Positions 1 through 9,109 are shown, counted from the first letter of the stretch. The stretch is 64,000 nucleotides of DNA from Bradyrhizobium forestalis (GCF_002795245.1 NZ_PGVG01000033.1:17557-81556); one strand, 5' to 3'. Notes: generated by a model from the letters alone, not told the origin. Program-made: numbers and translations.

Positions 1-976
1 CCTTGACGGCCTGCATGGACCGGCGGAGGGACTGGGCGAGTGGGCCTTCTATGGCACTGTCGTGCTGATTGCCCTGGCGCTCATTCAAATGTTCCCCTAT
101 CGGCTCTTCTACAAAACGCATCGGCTGCTCGCCATCGCCTATCTGGTTCTGGTCTTTCATGCGCTCGCGCTGATGAAGTTCAGCTACTGGATGTCGCCGC
201 TCGGCTGGATCGTGGGGGCGCTGCTGGCCTTCGGGACATGGGCGGCGGCTGTTACGCTGTTGCGGCGCATTGGGGCCCGGCGGCAGGTCCAGGGCAGGAT
301 CACCTCGCTCAAATATTATCCCGGCGTCAGAGCAATCGAGACCGAAATCGAGGTGCCCCATGGCTGGCCGGGGCATAGACCGGGCCAGTTCGCATTCGCC
401 ACGTCCGATGTCTCCGAGGGCGCGCATCCCTACACGATCGCCTCCGGCTGGAACGCCGCAGATCCCAGGATCGTCTTCATCACCAAGGAGCTTGGGGACC
501 ACACCAGCCGGCTGCGGGAAAAGCTCCGTGTCGGGCAGGAGGTGAAGGTGGAGGGGCCCTATGGCTGCTTCACTTTCGACGACGAGTGCTCGCATCAGAT
601 CTGGATCGGCGGTGGTATCGGCATCACACCTTTCATTGCCCGCATGAAGCAGGCGGCCATGCGCAAGGAAGGTCCTGGTTGCGATGTCTTGCAGGCGGTT
701 GACCTCTTTCACACCACCATTGATGTGGATGAGGAAGCCCTCGGCAAGCTTGCAGCAGATGCGCACTCGGCAAATGTTCGTCTCCACGTTCTCATCGACG
801 CCCGTGATGGACGACTGACGGGCGAACGCATTCGCGCAGCCGTCCCGCAATGGCGTCAGGCGAGCATCTGGTTCTGCGGTCCGGCGTCCTTCGGCGAAGC
901 GCTCAGGCGAGACTTCAGCGCGCACGGCTTCCCCGTCGAACGGCGGTTTCATCAGGAGCTGTTCGCGATGCGATGA
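1..976 (+). CDS. Ferric-reductase-like flavoprotein, 5' truncated
   Basis: The frame is open from base 2, so the true start lies outside the window; about 324 C-terminal residues are visible. They begin in membrane segments containing histidines (KTHRLLAIAY, VFHALALM) of the heme-binding ferric reductase domain. A ferredoxin-reductase module follows, with the FAD motif HPYTIAS (visible residues about 142-148), the NAD(P) motif GGGIGITPF (about 203-211) and a terminal FCGP motif. Members of this family move electrons from NAD(P)H through FAD to membrane heme. The physiological acceptor cannot be read from the sequence. The downstream CoA-transferase has its own ribosome binding site after an 84-base gap, so the two may not be coupled. 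Confidence 0.85.
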   Translation, partial: LDGLHGPAEGLGEWAFYGTVVLIALALIQMFPYRLFYKTHRLLAIAYLVLVFHALALMKFSYWMSPLGWIVGALLAFGTWAAAVTLLRRIGARRQVQGRITSLKYYPGVRAIETEIEVPHGWPGHRPGQFAFATSDVSEGAHPYTIASGWNAADPRIVFITKELGDHTSRLREKLRVGQEVKVEGPYGCFTFDDECSHQIWIGGGIGITPFIARMKQAAMRKEGPGCDVLQAVDLFHTTIDVDEEALGKLAADAHSANVRLHVLIDARDGRLTGERIRAAVPQWRQASIWFCGPASFGEALRRDFSAHGFPVERRFHQELFAMR

Positions 977-1060
977 TGAAAGTCGCATGCTCGTGCCGCT
1001 TCCCAACTTGCCCTGGCAGCCAGTCCCTGTAATCTCTTCAAAACAACAGGGAAGGGTTCG

Positions 1061-2248
1061 ATGGGAGGAGTTTTGGAGGGCGTGCGCGTGCTCGATTTCG
1101 GGCGCTATATCGCCGGGCCCTATTGCGCGACCTTGCTGGCCGAGTTCGGGGCCGAGGTCATCCGCGTCGAGAAGCGCGACGGCAGCGAGGACCGTTTCGT
1201 GGCGCCGGTGGGCGAAGGCGGCGAAGGCGCGCTGTTTCTTCAGGTCAATCGCAACAAGAAGTGCATCACGCTCGATCCGATGAAGGCGGAAGGGCAGGAG
1301 GTGATGCGCCGCCTGATCGCGACCGCGGACGTCGTGGTCGCCAATCTGCCGCCACAGACCTTGCGCGCGATGAAGCTCGACTACGACGCGCTCAAGGCGA
1401 TCAAGCCGGACATCATCCTGACCACGGCCACCGCGTTCGGCGGGCCGGGGCCCTGGTCCGACCGCGTCGGCTTCGACGGCGTCGGGCAGGTGATGTCGGG
1501 CTCGGTCTACATGACGGGCGCGGGCGATCCGCCGTACCGGGCCGCGGTGAACTGGGTCGATTTCGGCACCGCGCTGCATTGCGCGTTCGGCACGCTCGCA
1601 GCCCTGATCGAGCGCGGCAAATCCGGACGCGGGCAGATCGTCGAGGGCGCGCTGCTCGCAACCGCGCTGTCCTTCACCAATGCCACGCTGATCGAGCAGG
1701 CCGTCATCAACGTCAACCGCGTGCCGACGGGCAATCTCGGCCAGACCGCGGCGCCGGCCGACATCTACCGCACCAGGGACGGCTGGGTGCTCTGCCAGGT
1801 CACCGGCCATCCGCTGTTCAAGCGTTGGGCGCGGCTGATGGGCGAGGAGGAGCTTTGGCTGAACGATCCGCGCTTCGCCGACGACATCAGCCGCGGCAAC
1901 AACGGCCGCATCGTCAGCGAGCGGATGGCGCGCTGGTGCGCCGAGCGCACGACGCAGGAGGCCGTCGATGCGCTGGGCGAGGCGATGATTCCGACCGGCC
2001 CCGTGCTCTCACCGCAACAGGCGCTGGATCATCCGCATATCCGCGCCGCCGGCTTCATGCAGGACCTCGACTATCCCGGCCTGCCGAAGCCCGCGCCGGT
2101 GACACGTGCTGCGGTCCGGCTCTCGGAAACGCCGGGCGGCATCGCAACGCGCCCGCCGACACTCGGCGAGCACACCGATCTCGTTCTCGCCGAGCTCGGC
2201 TATGATGCCGGGGAGATCGCTGCGTTACGGCAAGGCGGCATCATCTAG
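1061..2248 (+). CDS. CaiB/BaiF family CoA-transferase
   Basis: This 395-residue protein has the usual length and layout of class III CoA-transferases, which move CoA between carboxylic acids. The N-terminus LEGVRVLDFGRYIAGPYCA is the typical opening. The stretch VNWVDFGTALHCAFGTLAAL carries Asp167, which matches the aspartate that forms the acyl-enzyme intermediate in formyl-CoA transferase, and GKSGRGQ follows. The ATG is preceded by AGGGAAGGG. The substrate is unknown because no acyl-CoA dehydrogenase or hydratase is nearby. The gene converges with the DUF72 gene, the two stops lying only a few bases apart. Confidence 0.9.
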   Translation: MGGVLEGVRVLDFGRYIAGPYCATLLAEFGAEVIRVEKRDGSEDRFVAPVGEGGEGALFLQVNRNKKCITLDPMKAEGQEVMRRLIATADVVVANLPPQTLRAMKLDYDALKAIKPDIILTTATAFGGPGPWSDRVGFDGVGQVMSGSVYMTGAGDPPYRAAVNWVDFGTALHCAFGTLAALIERGKSGRGQIVEGALLATALSFTNATLIEQAVINVNRVPTGNLGQTAAPADIYRTRDGWVLCQVTGHPLFKRWARLMGEEELWLNDPRFADDISRGNNGRIVSERMARWCAERTTQEAVDALGEAMIPTGPVLSPQQALDHPHIRAAGFMQDLDYPGLPKPAPVTRAAVRLSETPGGIATRPPTLGEHTDLVLAELGYDAGEIAALRQGGII

Positions 2249-2251
2249 GCA

Positions 2252-2974
2252 TCACAGCAGCTGCTTCAACGCCTTTGCGTCCGCCGGCGCTGCGCTTTTC
2301 TGGTCGTTGTCGAAATAGACATAGACGTCGCAGCCCTGCCGCTTCCATGACTTGATGCGCTTCGCCCATTGCGCCAGCACGGCCTTGGTGTAGTGGCCGC
2401 GATAGCGCCCGCCCGGGCCGTGCCCGCGCACATAGACGAAATCGGCCGTGCGCCTCCACGGCGCCGGCGCATCGTGATGGTCGGACAGGCACAGCGAGAT
2501 GTTCTCGTCGGCCAGCATCCGCAGGATGCGCGGCTGATACCAGCTCGGATGGCGGAATTCGAAGCTGTAGCGCCGCTTGCGCGACAGCAGCTTGAGGAAG
2601 GACGCGAGCCGGTCCGCGTTGGCCTCGAATTGCGGCGGCAGCTGGAACAGGATCGGGCCGGCCTTGCCGCCGAGCCGCGAGATGCGGTCCTCCAAGAGCT
2701 CGAGGCTGTTGACGGAGCGGTCCGACAGGCGCTTCCAGTGCGTGATGAACTTGGACGCCTTCCAGGCGAACACGAAATCGCGCCCGGTCTGCTCGCGCCA
2801 TTCCTTCACCGCCTCCGGCGTCGGCGTGCGGTAGAACACCCCGTTCAGCTCCGTGGTGTCGAACTGCCCGGAATAGTAGCGCAGCTGCTCCTTCAGCGTC
2901 ACGCCTTTCGGAAAGAACGGGCCTCGCCAGGAGGCGTAATGCCAGCCGGAGGTTCCGATCAAAACGCGCGCCAT
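2252..2974 (-). CDS. DUF72 (YecE-like) family protein
   Basis: The 240-residue product starts MARVLIGTSGWHYASWRGPF, the signature opening of the DUF72/YecE family. It also has the internal motifs FEFRHPSWY and YVRGHGPGGRYRGHY and ends in a YVYFDND strand, all typical of the TIM-barrel-like fold. The family's biochemical role is not established, so no function is assigned. There is no signal peptide or membrane segment, so the protein should be cytoplasmic. It is transcribed alone, convergent with the CoA-transferase gene. Confidence 0.88.
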   Translation of the reverse strand: MARVLIGTSGWHYASWRGPFFPKGVTLKEQLRYYSGQFDTTELNGVFYRTPTPEAVKEWREQTGRDFVFAWKASKFITHWKRLSDRSVNSLELLEDRISRLGGKAGPILFQLPPQFEANADRLASFLKLLSRKRRYSFEFRHPSWYQPRILRMLADENISLCLSDHHDAPAPWRRTADFVYVRGHGPGGRYRGHYTKAVLAQWAKRIKSWKRQGCDVYVYFDNDQKSAAPADAKALKQLL

Positions 2975-3062
2975 CTCTCACGTGCCATCCGTTGCCACTT
3001 GCCGGAGGGAACGTCCGTGCGGCCGATACGTTGCTCTGGGGATCAACGCAGGACCGGAACCG

Positions 3063-3278
3063 ATGTACGCGCTGTTCGAAGGCAACAAGCAGATCGGCAA
3101 TCCCTTTCCGACCGAGAAGGAGGTGTGGGAAGCCGCCTTGATCGAGGGGCTGGTGACCGACGTCCCGGTCGCGGACGAGGAGGGCGGCCACCTGTTGCCC
3201 GCCGGATATCACGTCGAGCGCATCGAGGAGACGTTCGAGCCGCGGCCGGGCTGGAAGCTGCCGCGGGAGAGCCTGTGA
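3063..3278 (+). CDS. Small hypothetical protein (71 aa)
   Basis: This short gene encodes a soluble, acidic 71-residue protein (MYALFEGNKQIGNPFPTEKE at the start, WKLPRESL at the end). The ATG at 3063 was chosen because the protein reads as a compact domain from there, whereas upstream in-frame sequence is low in hydrophobic residues and overlaps the region divergent to the DUF72 gene. No catalytic motif, membrane segment or signal peptide is visible. It may be a lineage-specific conserved protein. Function is unknown. Confidence 0.6.
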   Translation: MYALFEGNKQIGNPFPTEKEVWEAALIEGLVTDVPVADEEGGHLLPAGYHVERIEETFEPRPGWKLPRESL

Positions 3279-3317
3279 ACGGATTGCCTCCAGGTTGAGT
3301 CGACTGTCGCGGCTCGT

Positions 3318-3447
3318 TCACCTCTCCCGCTTGCGGGAGAGGTCGGCGCGAAGCGCCGGGTGAGGGCTTTCTCCTCTTGGGGATTGTCCCATTGTGGAAA
3401 TACCCTCTCCCCAATCCTCTCCCGCAAGCGGGAGAGGGAGCGCACCT
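3318..3447. repeat. Palindromic intergenic repeat, copy 1 (full length)
   Basis: Two palindromes (CTCTCCCGCTTGCGGGAGAG at about 3322-3341 and CTCTCCCGCAAGCGGGAGAG at about 3417-3436) flank a spacer containing TGAGGGCT and CCTCTTGGGGATT. The same architecture recurs at 4771, 13761, 28067 and 41092, always between or at the edges of genes, and a cut half-copy lies at 63855. It resembles REP/BIME-type elements. Here it sits between the convergent small protein and M20 genes and could act as a bidirectional terminator. Confidence 0.85.
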
Positions 3448-3484
3448 CCCTCGTTGCAGCGATTAAGCCTCATGTCATCGCGCT

Positions 3485-4633
3485 TCAGTTCGACGCCAGC
3501 GCCGTCTTGGCGACCTCGGCCATCCAGTTCGACGCCACCGGCAGGATCGCGTCGTTGAAATCGTAGCGTGGGCCGTGCAGCTCGGCGCCCTCGCGCAACT
3601 CGCCATTGCCGATCCAGACGAAGGCGCCCGGCCGCTGCTGCAGATAGTGAGCAAAATCCTCGCCGGCCATGCTGGGCGGAAGGTCGCGCCGCACGGGCGC
3701 CTGCACTTTTTCCGCGGCGATGCGCGCGAGGTCGGCCTCAGTCGGCGTGTTGATCACGACGCCGACGCCCATGACGATCTCGGGCGTCACCTTGACGCCG
3801 AAGCTCGTCGCAATCCCGGCGCAGGTGCGCTCGATGCCGTCGAGGATGATGCCCTTGACCGCCTCGCGGTGGTACCGCAGCGTGCCGCGGATGGTGACGC
3901 GTCCGGCGATCTGGTTCGGCGCAGTGCCGCCTTCGATCGTGCACAGCGACAGCACGGCAGTGTCGAGCGGATCGACACTGCGCGAGGTGACCGACTGCAG
4001 CGCCACGATCAGATGGCCGGCTGCCACGACCGGATCGCGCGTCAGGTGCGGCATGCCGGCGTGGCCGGCATGGCCCTCGATGGTGATGGTGATGCGCCCG
4101 CCGGAGGCCATGACGACGCCGTCATGCACCGCGATGGTGCCGGCGGCAAGTCCCGGCCAATTGTGGAAGCCGAACACCTGCTCCATCGGAAAGCGGTCGA
4201 ACAGCCCGGCCGCGACCATCGCGCGCGAGCCGCCAAAACCTTCCTCGGCCGGCTGGAAGATGAAATCGACCGTGCCGCTCCAATCGGTGTCGGCGGCGAG
4301 CAGCGCCGCGGCGCCGAGCAGCGAGGCGGTGTGGCCGTCATGGCCGCAGGCATGCATCACGCCTGATGTCTTCGAAGCGTAGGGCAGGCCGGTGTCCTCG
4401 GTGATCGGCAGCGCATCCATGTCGGCGCGCAGCCCGACACGGCGTCGCGCGTGCCCGCGCGTCAAGGTCGCGACGATGCCGTGGCCGCCGATGCCAGCCT
4501 CGAAGGGAATGCCGAGCTCGGTGAGCTTGTCCTGCACGAAGGCGGCGGTGGCTTTTTCCTGGAGCGATAGTTCGGGGTGGGCATGCAGGTGCCGGCGCCA
4601 CTGGGTCAGTTTCTGGTGCAGCTCGGGGGGCAA
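3485..4633 (-). CDS. M20D-type amidohydrolase, hippurate-hydrolase-like
   Basis: The product is about 382 residues, normal for amidohydrolases of the hippurate hydrolase/IAA-amino-acid hydrolase type, which cleave N-acyl amino acids. It shows the opening WRRHLHAHPELS, RADMDALP (69-76), the metal-binding HACGHDGH (94-101) and the PAEEG motif with Glu130/131. No ATG lies between these conserved residues and the upstream palindromic repeat. A TTG at 4633 preceded by GAGAG is therefore the best start, because longer reads would include repeat-encoded sequence. The preceding M20 gene and MFS gene lie on the same strand, suggesting peptide or amide uptake and breakdown, though a 313-base repeat-filled gap separates them. 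Confidence 0.88.
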   Translation of the reverse strand: MPPELHQKLTQWRRHLHAHPELSLQEKATAAFVQDKLTELGIPFEAGIGGHGIVATLTRGHARRRVGLRADMDALPITEDTGLPYASKTSGVMHACGHDGHTASLLGAAALLAADTDWSGTVDFIFQPAEEGFGGSRAMVAAGLFDRFPMEQVFGFHNWPGLAAGTIAVHDGVVMASGGRITITIEGHAGHAGMPHLTRDPVVAAGHLIVALQSVTSRSVDPLDTAVLSLCTIEGGTAPNQIAGRVTIRGTLRYHREAVKGIILDGIERTCAGIATSFGVKVTPEIVMGVGVVINTPTEADLARIAAEKVQAPVRRDLPPSMAGEDFAHYLQQRPGAFVWIGNGELREGAELHGPRYDFNDAILPVASNWMAEVAKTALASN

Positions 4634-4770
4634 GATAGGTCTCTCGCAGGGTGTCGGTTGCCGCCACCATAAAGGATTATCACCGTCATGCACCCCGCGC
4701 CTTGGAATGCCTCGCGTGCAGCAAAGCGCTTTGCCTAAGCAATATCGGGCGGGAGGCTGCCGAGAAAAAA

Positions 4771-4865
4771 GGTGCGCTCCCTCCCCCGCTTGCGGGGGAG
4801 GGTTGGGGAGAGGGTGTCTCCGCGTTGGGATTCCCCTAGAGGATAGAACCCTCACCCGTCCGCGG
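4771..4865. repeat. Palindromic intergenic repeat, copy 2 (shortened)
   Basis: This copy runs in the opposite orientation to copy 1. It keeps the palindrome CTCCCCCGCTTGCGGGGGAG and the spacer (GGGGAGAGGGTGTCTC, then GGATTCCCC) but ends at CCCTCACCC without the second palindrome. It fills most of the 313-base gap between the two M20 peptidase genes. The rest of that gap holds the separate TAACCCACC inverted repeat and the leader of the hippurate-hydrolase-like gene. Confidence 0.75.
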
Positions 4866-4875
4866 CGACAGAAGC

Positions 4876-4926
4876 GGTGGGTTACGCCAGTGGACTGCGC
4901 TTTGCGCAGCCACCGGCTAACCCACC
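4876..4926. repeat. GGTGGGTTA/TAACCCACC inverted repeat
   Basis: Perfect 9-base arms, GGTGGGTTA (4876-4884) and TAACCCACC (4918-4926), enclose CTGCGCTTTGCGCAG, itself palindromic. This differs in sequence from the CTCTCCCGC family. It lies just downstream of the 4947-6140 peptidase gene and may act as a transcription terminator. Confidence 0.6.
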
Positions 4927-4946
4927 CTACAAGTTACAGGCTCTCC

Positions 4947-6140
4947 TCAGCGCATCGTCGCGAGCCGCACGGCCAGCGCACAGGCGCGGTCGTATTCGTC
5001 GAGATTGATCCATTCATCCACCGTGTGTGCCTCGTTCTGCCCCGCGCCGAAGGTCACGGTCGGAATGCCGTGACGGACCATCCAGTTGGCATCCAGGCCG
5101 CCATTGGCGGCGCGCACGTTCGGGGTGCCGCCGACCGCCGACACCGCCTCGATCGCGCGTTTGACCACCGGCAGGCTCTCCTTCATGCGGAACGGATAAT
5201 AGTCGGTCTCCGCCTTGAACTTGACCTTGCCGGACTTGCCTTGCGCGTTCGTCACCTTTTTGGCCGCCTGCTCGAACGCGGCCTTGTAGGCTTTGGTGAT
5301 CTCCTTGAAGAATTTTCCGTCATGGCTGCGGCTTTCGCCGCGCACATGCACGTAATCGGTGACGACATTGGTGGCATCGCCTGCGGGGCGGCCCTCGCCG
5401 CCGGTGACGGGGCCGACATTGCTGGTGCCTTGCTGCTTGCCCTTCACCACCTTGCCGAACCAGCCGCCGGCCTTCACGTCGGCAAGCGCCAGCGCCATGA
5501 TCATGGTCGAGGAGATGCCGCGCTCGGGTGCGACGCCGGCATGCGAGGCGCGGCCGAAGATCTCGACGGTCCAGCGGTCGGCGCCGACCGCCCCGATCAC
5601 GACATTGGAGGCCGAGCCGCCGTCATAGTTGAACGCCATCACAGGCGAGCCGAGCTCGTCGAGCTTGACGTGGCGCGCGCCGTAGAGTCCGCTCTCCTCG
5701 CGCACGCAGAACAACAGCGTGATCGGCGGATGATCGAGCTTCTGCTTTTCGAGCTCGGCCGCCAGCGTCACCAGCACGCCGCAGCCGCAGCGATTGTCGC
5801 CGCCGAGCGCGGTCCTGGCCTCGTTGACGATCTTGCGTCCGGACTTCTTCGGCTTGGCGCCGGCACAGAGCGGCACGGTGTCCATGTGGGTCATGAACAT
5901 GATGCGCGGCTGGTTGTGCAGCGCGCCGCGGCCGGGCAGGTCGACGATGAGGTTGCCGGTCTCGGTGGGCACCGGAATGCGCGTGTTGGCATCATCGAGC
6001 CGGATCGCCTTCGCCGGCACGCCGGCCTGCTTCAGCGCAGCCGTGAGCTCGCGCCCGATCGCCGCCTCCTGTCCGGTGACGCCCTCGACGGCGAGGAAGC
6101 GCATGAGACGGTCGGTGGCGGCTTTGGTGTCGACGGGCAT
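4947..6140 (-). CDS. M20 family metallopeptidase, peptidase T-like
   Basis: This 397-residue zinc peptidase has the motifs THMDTVP (84-90), GGDNRCG (113-119) and REES (147-150), which supply metal ligands and the general base in the M20 family. It also has a dimerisation domain (VEIFGRASHAGVAPERGIS) and a C-terminal metal-ligand region near AGQNEAHTVDEWI. The layout is closest to peptidase T, an aminotripeptidase. No signal peptide is seen, so it should act in the cytoplasm. It lies 33 bases downstream of the MFS gene on the same strand and probably shares its transcript. This suggests that the transporter imports a peptide or amide substrate; the pairing is inferred. Confidence 0.88.
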   Translation of the reverse strand: MPVDTKAATDRLMRFLAVEGVTGQEAAIGRELTAALKQAGVPAKAIRLDDANTRIPVPTETGNLIVDLPGRGALHNQPRIMFMTHMDTVPLCAGAKPKKSGRKIVNEARTALGGDNRCGCGVLVTLAAELEKQKLDHPPITLLFCVREESGLYGARHVKLDELGSPVMAFNYDGGSASNVVIGAVGADRWTVEIFGRASHAGVAPERGISSTMIMALALADVKAGGWFGKVVKGKQQGTSNVGPVTGGEGRPAGDATNVVTDYVHVRGESRSHDGKFFKEITKAYKAAFEQAAKKVTNAQGKSGKVKFKAETDYYPFRMKESLPVVKRAIEAVSAVGGTPNVRAANGGLDANWMVRHGIPTVTFGAGQNEAHTVDEWINLDEYDRACALAVRLATMR

Positions 6141-6173
6141 GAGTGATTCCTTTGGCGGGTGCGGCGTGCCATC

Positions 6174-7418
6174 CTATGGGCTTGGCGAGGTGTAAGCCAA
6201 GAAGATCAGCACGCCGAGCGCCAGCATGGCAGCCATGAACAGCAGCACCGCCGGCAGACCCGCGAGCGCTGCCACCGCGCCGGTCACCGACTGCATCAAG
6301 GCCGCACCGAGAAAGAAGGCGAGGTTGACGGCCGCGAGCGCCTTGCCCGCAGTCTGCGCGTCGACCAGCTGCCGCGACATGCCGAACAGCAGCGGCTGGG
6401 CAGAGGTCGCAAGGCCCATGAGCACGAACAGCACCAGGTCGAATTGCGGCGGCATCACGGACACGCCGAGCAGCGTGGAGACCGCGTAATGCGGTGCGCC
6501 CAACGCCATCAGCGCCAGCAGCACCGCCCCGGCCAGATGCGAGCCCGCCACCAGTGCGCGGCGGTGGCCGAGTCTGCGGTCGATCATGCCGATGCACAGG
6601 GGGCCCGCGATCATCGCCAGCGTGAACGCGCCGAGCTGGTTGCCGGCCTCGACCCGCGACAAGCCCTTGACCTGCATCAGCCACGGCCCGCCCCACAGGC
6701 CGCGCAGCACCAGCGTGGCCGCCAGCGACACCAGCGCCAGCGCGATCAGGCCGCGCAAGGGGCGGGAGAGGCCGAGCCTGAGCACCTCGATCATCTGCGA
6801 GAGCGGCGAGGACTCGTCCTTGTGCTCGGCCGGCTGGTTCGGCACCAGCGCAAACACCGCGAGCGCCACCACGACGCCGCCGATCGCGGAAATCCAGAAC
6901 CCCGCGCGCCAGCCCCAATTGTCGACCACGAAGGCGAGCGGGCTCGCCGACAGCAGCATGCCGATATTGCCGATCGAGAGGATGGCGCCCGACCACAATC
7001 CGAACCGCGCCGCCGATAATTGCTTGGCTGCGAGCGTCATCGGGCACATCAGCATGCCCGATGTGGCAATGCCGAGCAGCAGCTGCCCGACGGCAAAGCT
7101 CTCAGGTCCCGTCGCAAACCCCGAGGCCACCGCGCCGAACACGGTTCCCGCCAGCAAGCCGAGCGACACCGGCCGCACGCCAAACCGGTCCATCGCTGCG
7201 CCGACCGGGATCTGCGAAGCCGCAAAGGCGAAGGGATAGACCGAGGTGAGGCTGGCGAGCGCCTGCGGCTCGATGTGGAAATCCGCCGCCATCAGGTCGA
7301 GGCTGACCGCCGGAATCGTGCGCAGTAGGGTGGACAGCATGTGCCCGCAGGCGAGTGCAAGCAGCGCAAAGATCAGCGCGCGGGTGGTGGTGCCCGCGTC
7401 GTTGGCGGCGGTGGTCAT
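6174..7418 (-). CDS. MFS transporter
   Basis: A 414-residue integral membrane protein with about twelve hydrophobic segments. The motif GAAMDRFGVRPV after the second segment is the conserved MFS loop 2-3 signature, and a weaker copy (GMIDRRLGHRRAL) follows the central loop. The central cytoplasmic loop is around residues 200-220. It belongs to the major facilitator superfamily, which moves small solutes with protons; the substrate cannot be deduced. It is the first gene of a likely transcript with the peptidase T-like gene 33 bases downstream. Confidence 0.88.
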   Translation of the reverse strand: MTTAANDAGTTTRALIFALLALACGHMLSTLLRTIPAVSLDLMAADFHIEPQALASLTSVYPFAFAASQIPVGAAMDRFGVRPVSLGLLAGTVFGAVASGFATGPESFAVGQLLLGIATSGMLMCPMTLAAKQLSAARFGLWSGAILSIGNIGMLLSASPLAFVVDNWGWRAGFWISAIGGVVVALAVFALVPNQPAEHKDESSPLSQMIEVLRLGLSRPLRGLIALALVSLAATLVLRGLWGGPWLMQVKGLSRVEAGNQLGAFTLAMIAGPLCIGMIDRRLGHRRALVAGSHLAGAVLLALMALGAPHYAVSTLLGVSVMPPQFDLVLFVLMGLATSAQPLLFGMSRQLVDAQTAGKALAAVNLAFFLGAALMQSVTGAVAALAGLPAVLLFMAAMLALGVLIFLAYTSPSP

Positions 7419-7542
7419 GAGCGTCCCGTCCCGAGAAGGTTTTGGGTGGGGTTACAGGATTGAGGGGGCGGATGGCAACCTCAGCAGACCCAGAGCTGCG
7501 ATGCGGAGTCGTGAAGGCGCAGTCGCAGCCTGAACGACGCGG

Positions 7543-8346
7543 TCATTGCTTGCGCGCGGTGGGTGCAGAGAGAAGCATCGTCAGGCGATAGTCGGGCCAG
7601 CCCGCGAGAGACAGCGACACCTGCTGATAGTGCAGCAGTCCCATGGTCGGATGATTGAACGCGCGTTCGCCGCCTTCGCGTGCCAAAACGCCCTGCGTCT
7701 CCCAGCAGCGCGCGAAGTCGGAGCTTCCAATTCTCAGTTCATCCACGAGCCGGCGGATATCCGGATCGTCGGAATAGCCTGTCACCGCGGCACGGAACTC
7801 TGCGACGACGCGATGCGCACGGGACGTCCAGACGAGGATGAGAGTTCGCGCCTCGAGCCTGAGGAAAATGTAGCGCAGGAGGTTCTTTTCGCCGTCGACA
7901 TCGAGCCATCCCGCAAACAGCCGGGACGCTTTCGCGTTCCAGCGCCGCGCATTCCATGCGCGGTCGAGGATGTAGGCGGGACCATTGATGGCGTCGACGC
8001 AGGCCAGCACCCCATCGGGCGGATCGTCCCTGCTGCCCGGCCGCTCGGGATCGCGCTTGCCCGCAACTTCGAACAGATAGCTGCGCTCGGCGCGTGACAG
8101 GCGCAATCCGCGGGCGAGGCGCGCAAGCGTCGCGGCGGAGACGGACACATCGCGCCCCTGCTCGATCCAGGTGTACCAGGTGACGCTCACCCCGCACAGC
8201 TGAGCGACCTCCTCGCGCCGAAGGCCGGGCGTGCGCCGGCGTGGTCCGGCGGCGAGACCGAATTCCGCTGGAGACTGACGCTCGCGGAGCGCCCGCAGGA
8301 ACGCGCTGAGCGAGAGAGCCGGAGCGATCGCGGCATGTCGTTTCAT
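7543..8346 (-). CDS. XRE-type HTH regulator with MmyB-like domain
   Basis: The 267-residue protein has an N-terminal helix-turn-helix (about 30-85; PGLRREEVAQLCGVSVTWY) preceded by the arginine-rich RRRTPGLRREEVA that marks this subfamily. A C-terminal ligand-binding domain (about 105-260) has the MmyB pattern PAYILDRAWNARRWNAKA. The ATG at 8346 is the last start before the conserved domain; longer upstream frames run into the divergent promoter. It is divergent from the PPOX-family gene with a 97-base gap. In this subfamily the regulator commonly controls the adjacent oxidoreductase gene, so that is its probable target. Confidence 0.87.
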   Translation of the reverse strand: MKRHAAIAPALSLSAFLRALRERQSPAEFGLAAGPRRRTPGLRREEVAQLCGVSVTWYTWIEQGRDVSVSAATLARLARGLRLSRAERSYLFEVAGKRDPERPGSRDDPPDGVLACVDAINGPAYILDRAWNARRWNAKASRLFAGWLDVDGEKNLLRYIFLRLEARTLILVWTSRAHRVVAEFRAAVTGYSDDPDIRRLVDELRIGSSDFARCWETQGVLAREGGERAFNHPTMGLLHYQQVSLSLAGWPDYRLTMLLSAPTARKQ

Positions 8347-8443
8347 GGTGGTATTTATACCAGCATAAGGTGTGTGCTTAAACGGGTATCTTGGGCGGGT
8401 TAGTCCTATCTCGACTTCGTCGCTGCGCAAAGGACGGACGGGC

Positions 8444-9013
8444 ATGGGCAAGCAATTCACTGGGATCGAACCGGAGCACGCGGCTTTCATCGCGCGGCAG
8501 AAGATTTTCTTTGTCGCCAGTGCCCCGCCGAAGGGGCGCATCAACGTCTCTCCCAAGGGGCTGTCCTCATTCCGCGTGCTCGGAGAGAATGACGTCGCCT
8601 ATCTCGATTGCACCGGCAGCGGCAGCGAGACCCGCGCGCACCTGATCGCCTCGCATGACAAGCGGTTGACCATCATGTTCTGCGCCTTCGAGGGGCCTCC
8701 GATGATCCTGCGGCTCTACGGCCAGGGTCGATCGCTCATGCGCGGCACGCCGGAATATGCCGATCTCGTTCCGAAGTTCGAGGAAATTGCAGGCGCCCGC
8801 CAGATCGTACGTCTCTCGGTTGACCTCGTGCAGACGTCGTGCGGCATGGGCGTGCCGCTGTTCGACTACAAGCAGGAGCGCGGCAGCCTCGTGCGCTACT
8901 GGACGGCGCAGGGCGTCAACAACCTGCGAAAGTACTGGGGTCTGAAGAACATGAAGAGCATCGACGGCCTGCCGACCGCGTTTGTCCCTGACAGCATGGC
9001 TCCGCCAGTCTGA
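8444..9013 (+). CDS. Pyridoxamine 5'-phosphate oxidase family protein
   Basis: A 189-residue single-domain protein of the FMN-binding split-barrel (PPOX-like) fold. Features include FIARQKIFFVASAP, RINVSPKG and ENDVAYLDCTGSGSETRAHL near the N-terminus, which match the flavin-binding edge of this family. Members reduce or oxidise small molecules with FMN or F420; the substrate is unknown. The ATG at 8444 was chosen over an upstream in-frame start because the domain begins immediately after it. Transcription is divergent from the XRE/MmyB regulator, its likely controller. Confidence 0.82.
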   Translation: MGKQFTGIEPEHAAFIARQKIFFVASAPPKGRINVSPKGLSSFRVLGENDVAYLDCTGSGSETRAHLIASHDKRLTIMFCAFEGPPMILRLYGQGRSLMRGTPEYADLVPKFEEIAGARQIVRLSVDLVQTSCGMGVPLFDYKQERGSLVRYWTAQGVNNLRKYWGLKNMKSIDGLPTAFVPDSMAPPV

Positions 9014-9109
9014 CGGACCGGACCTCGCTCAGATGGGCGCGTTCCGCGACGAGCGGGTGAAGCGTTCGTCGCGGTCACGTTCGAACGTGACTTGAAATGA
9101 CGTGATGGC

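Noticed and set aside
3318..3447. CRISPR array
   Set aside because: The repeats are paired palindromes scattered singly, with no regular repeat-spacer series and no cas genes.
3485..4855. Longer start for the hippurate-hydrolase-like gene at 4855
   Set aside because: The added 74 residues are encoded by the palindromic repeat and its flanks and do not resemble the family.
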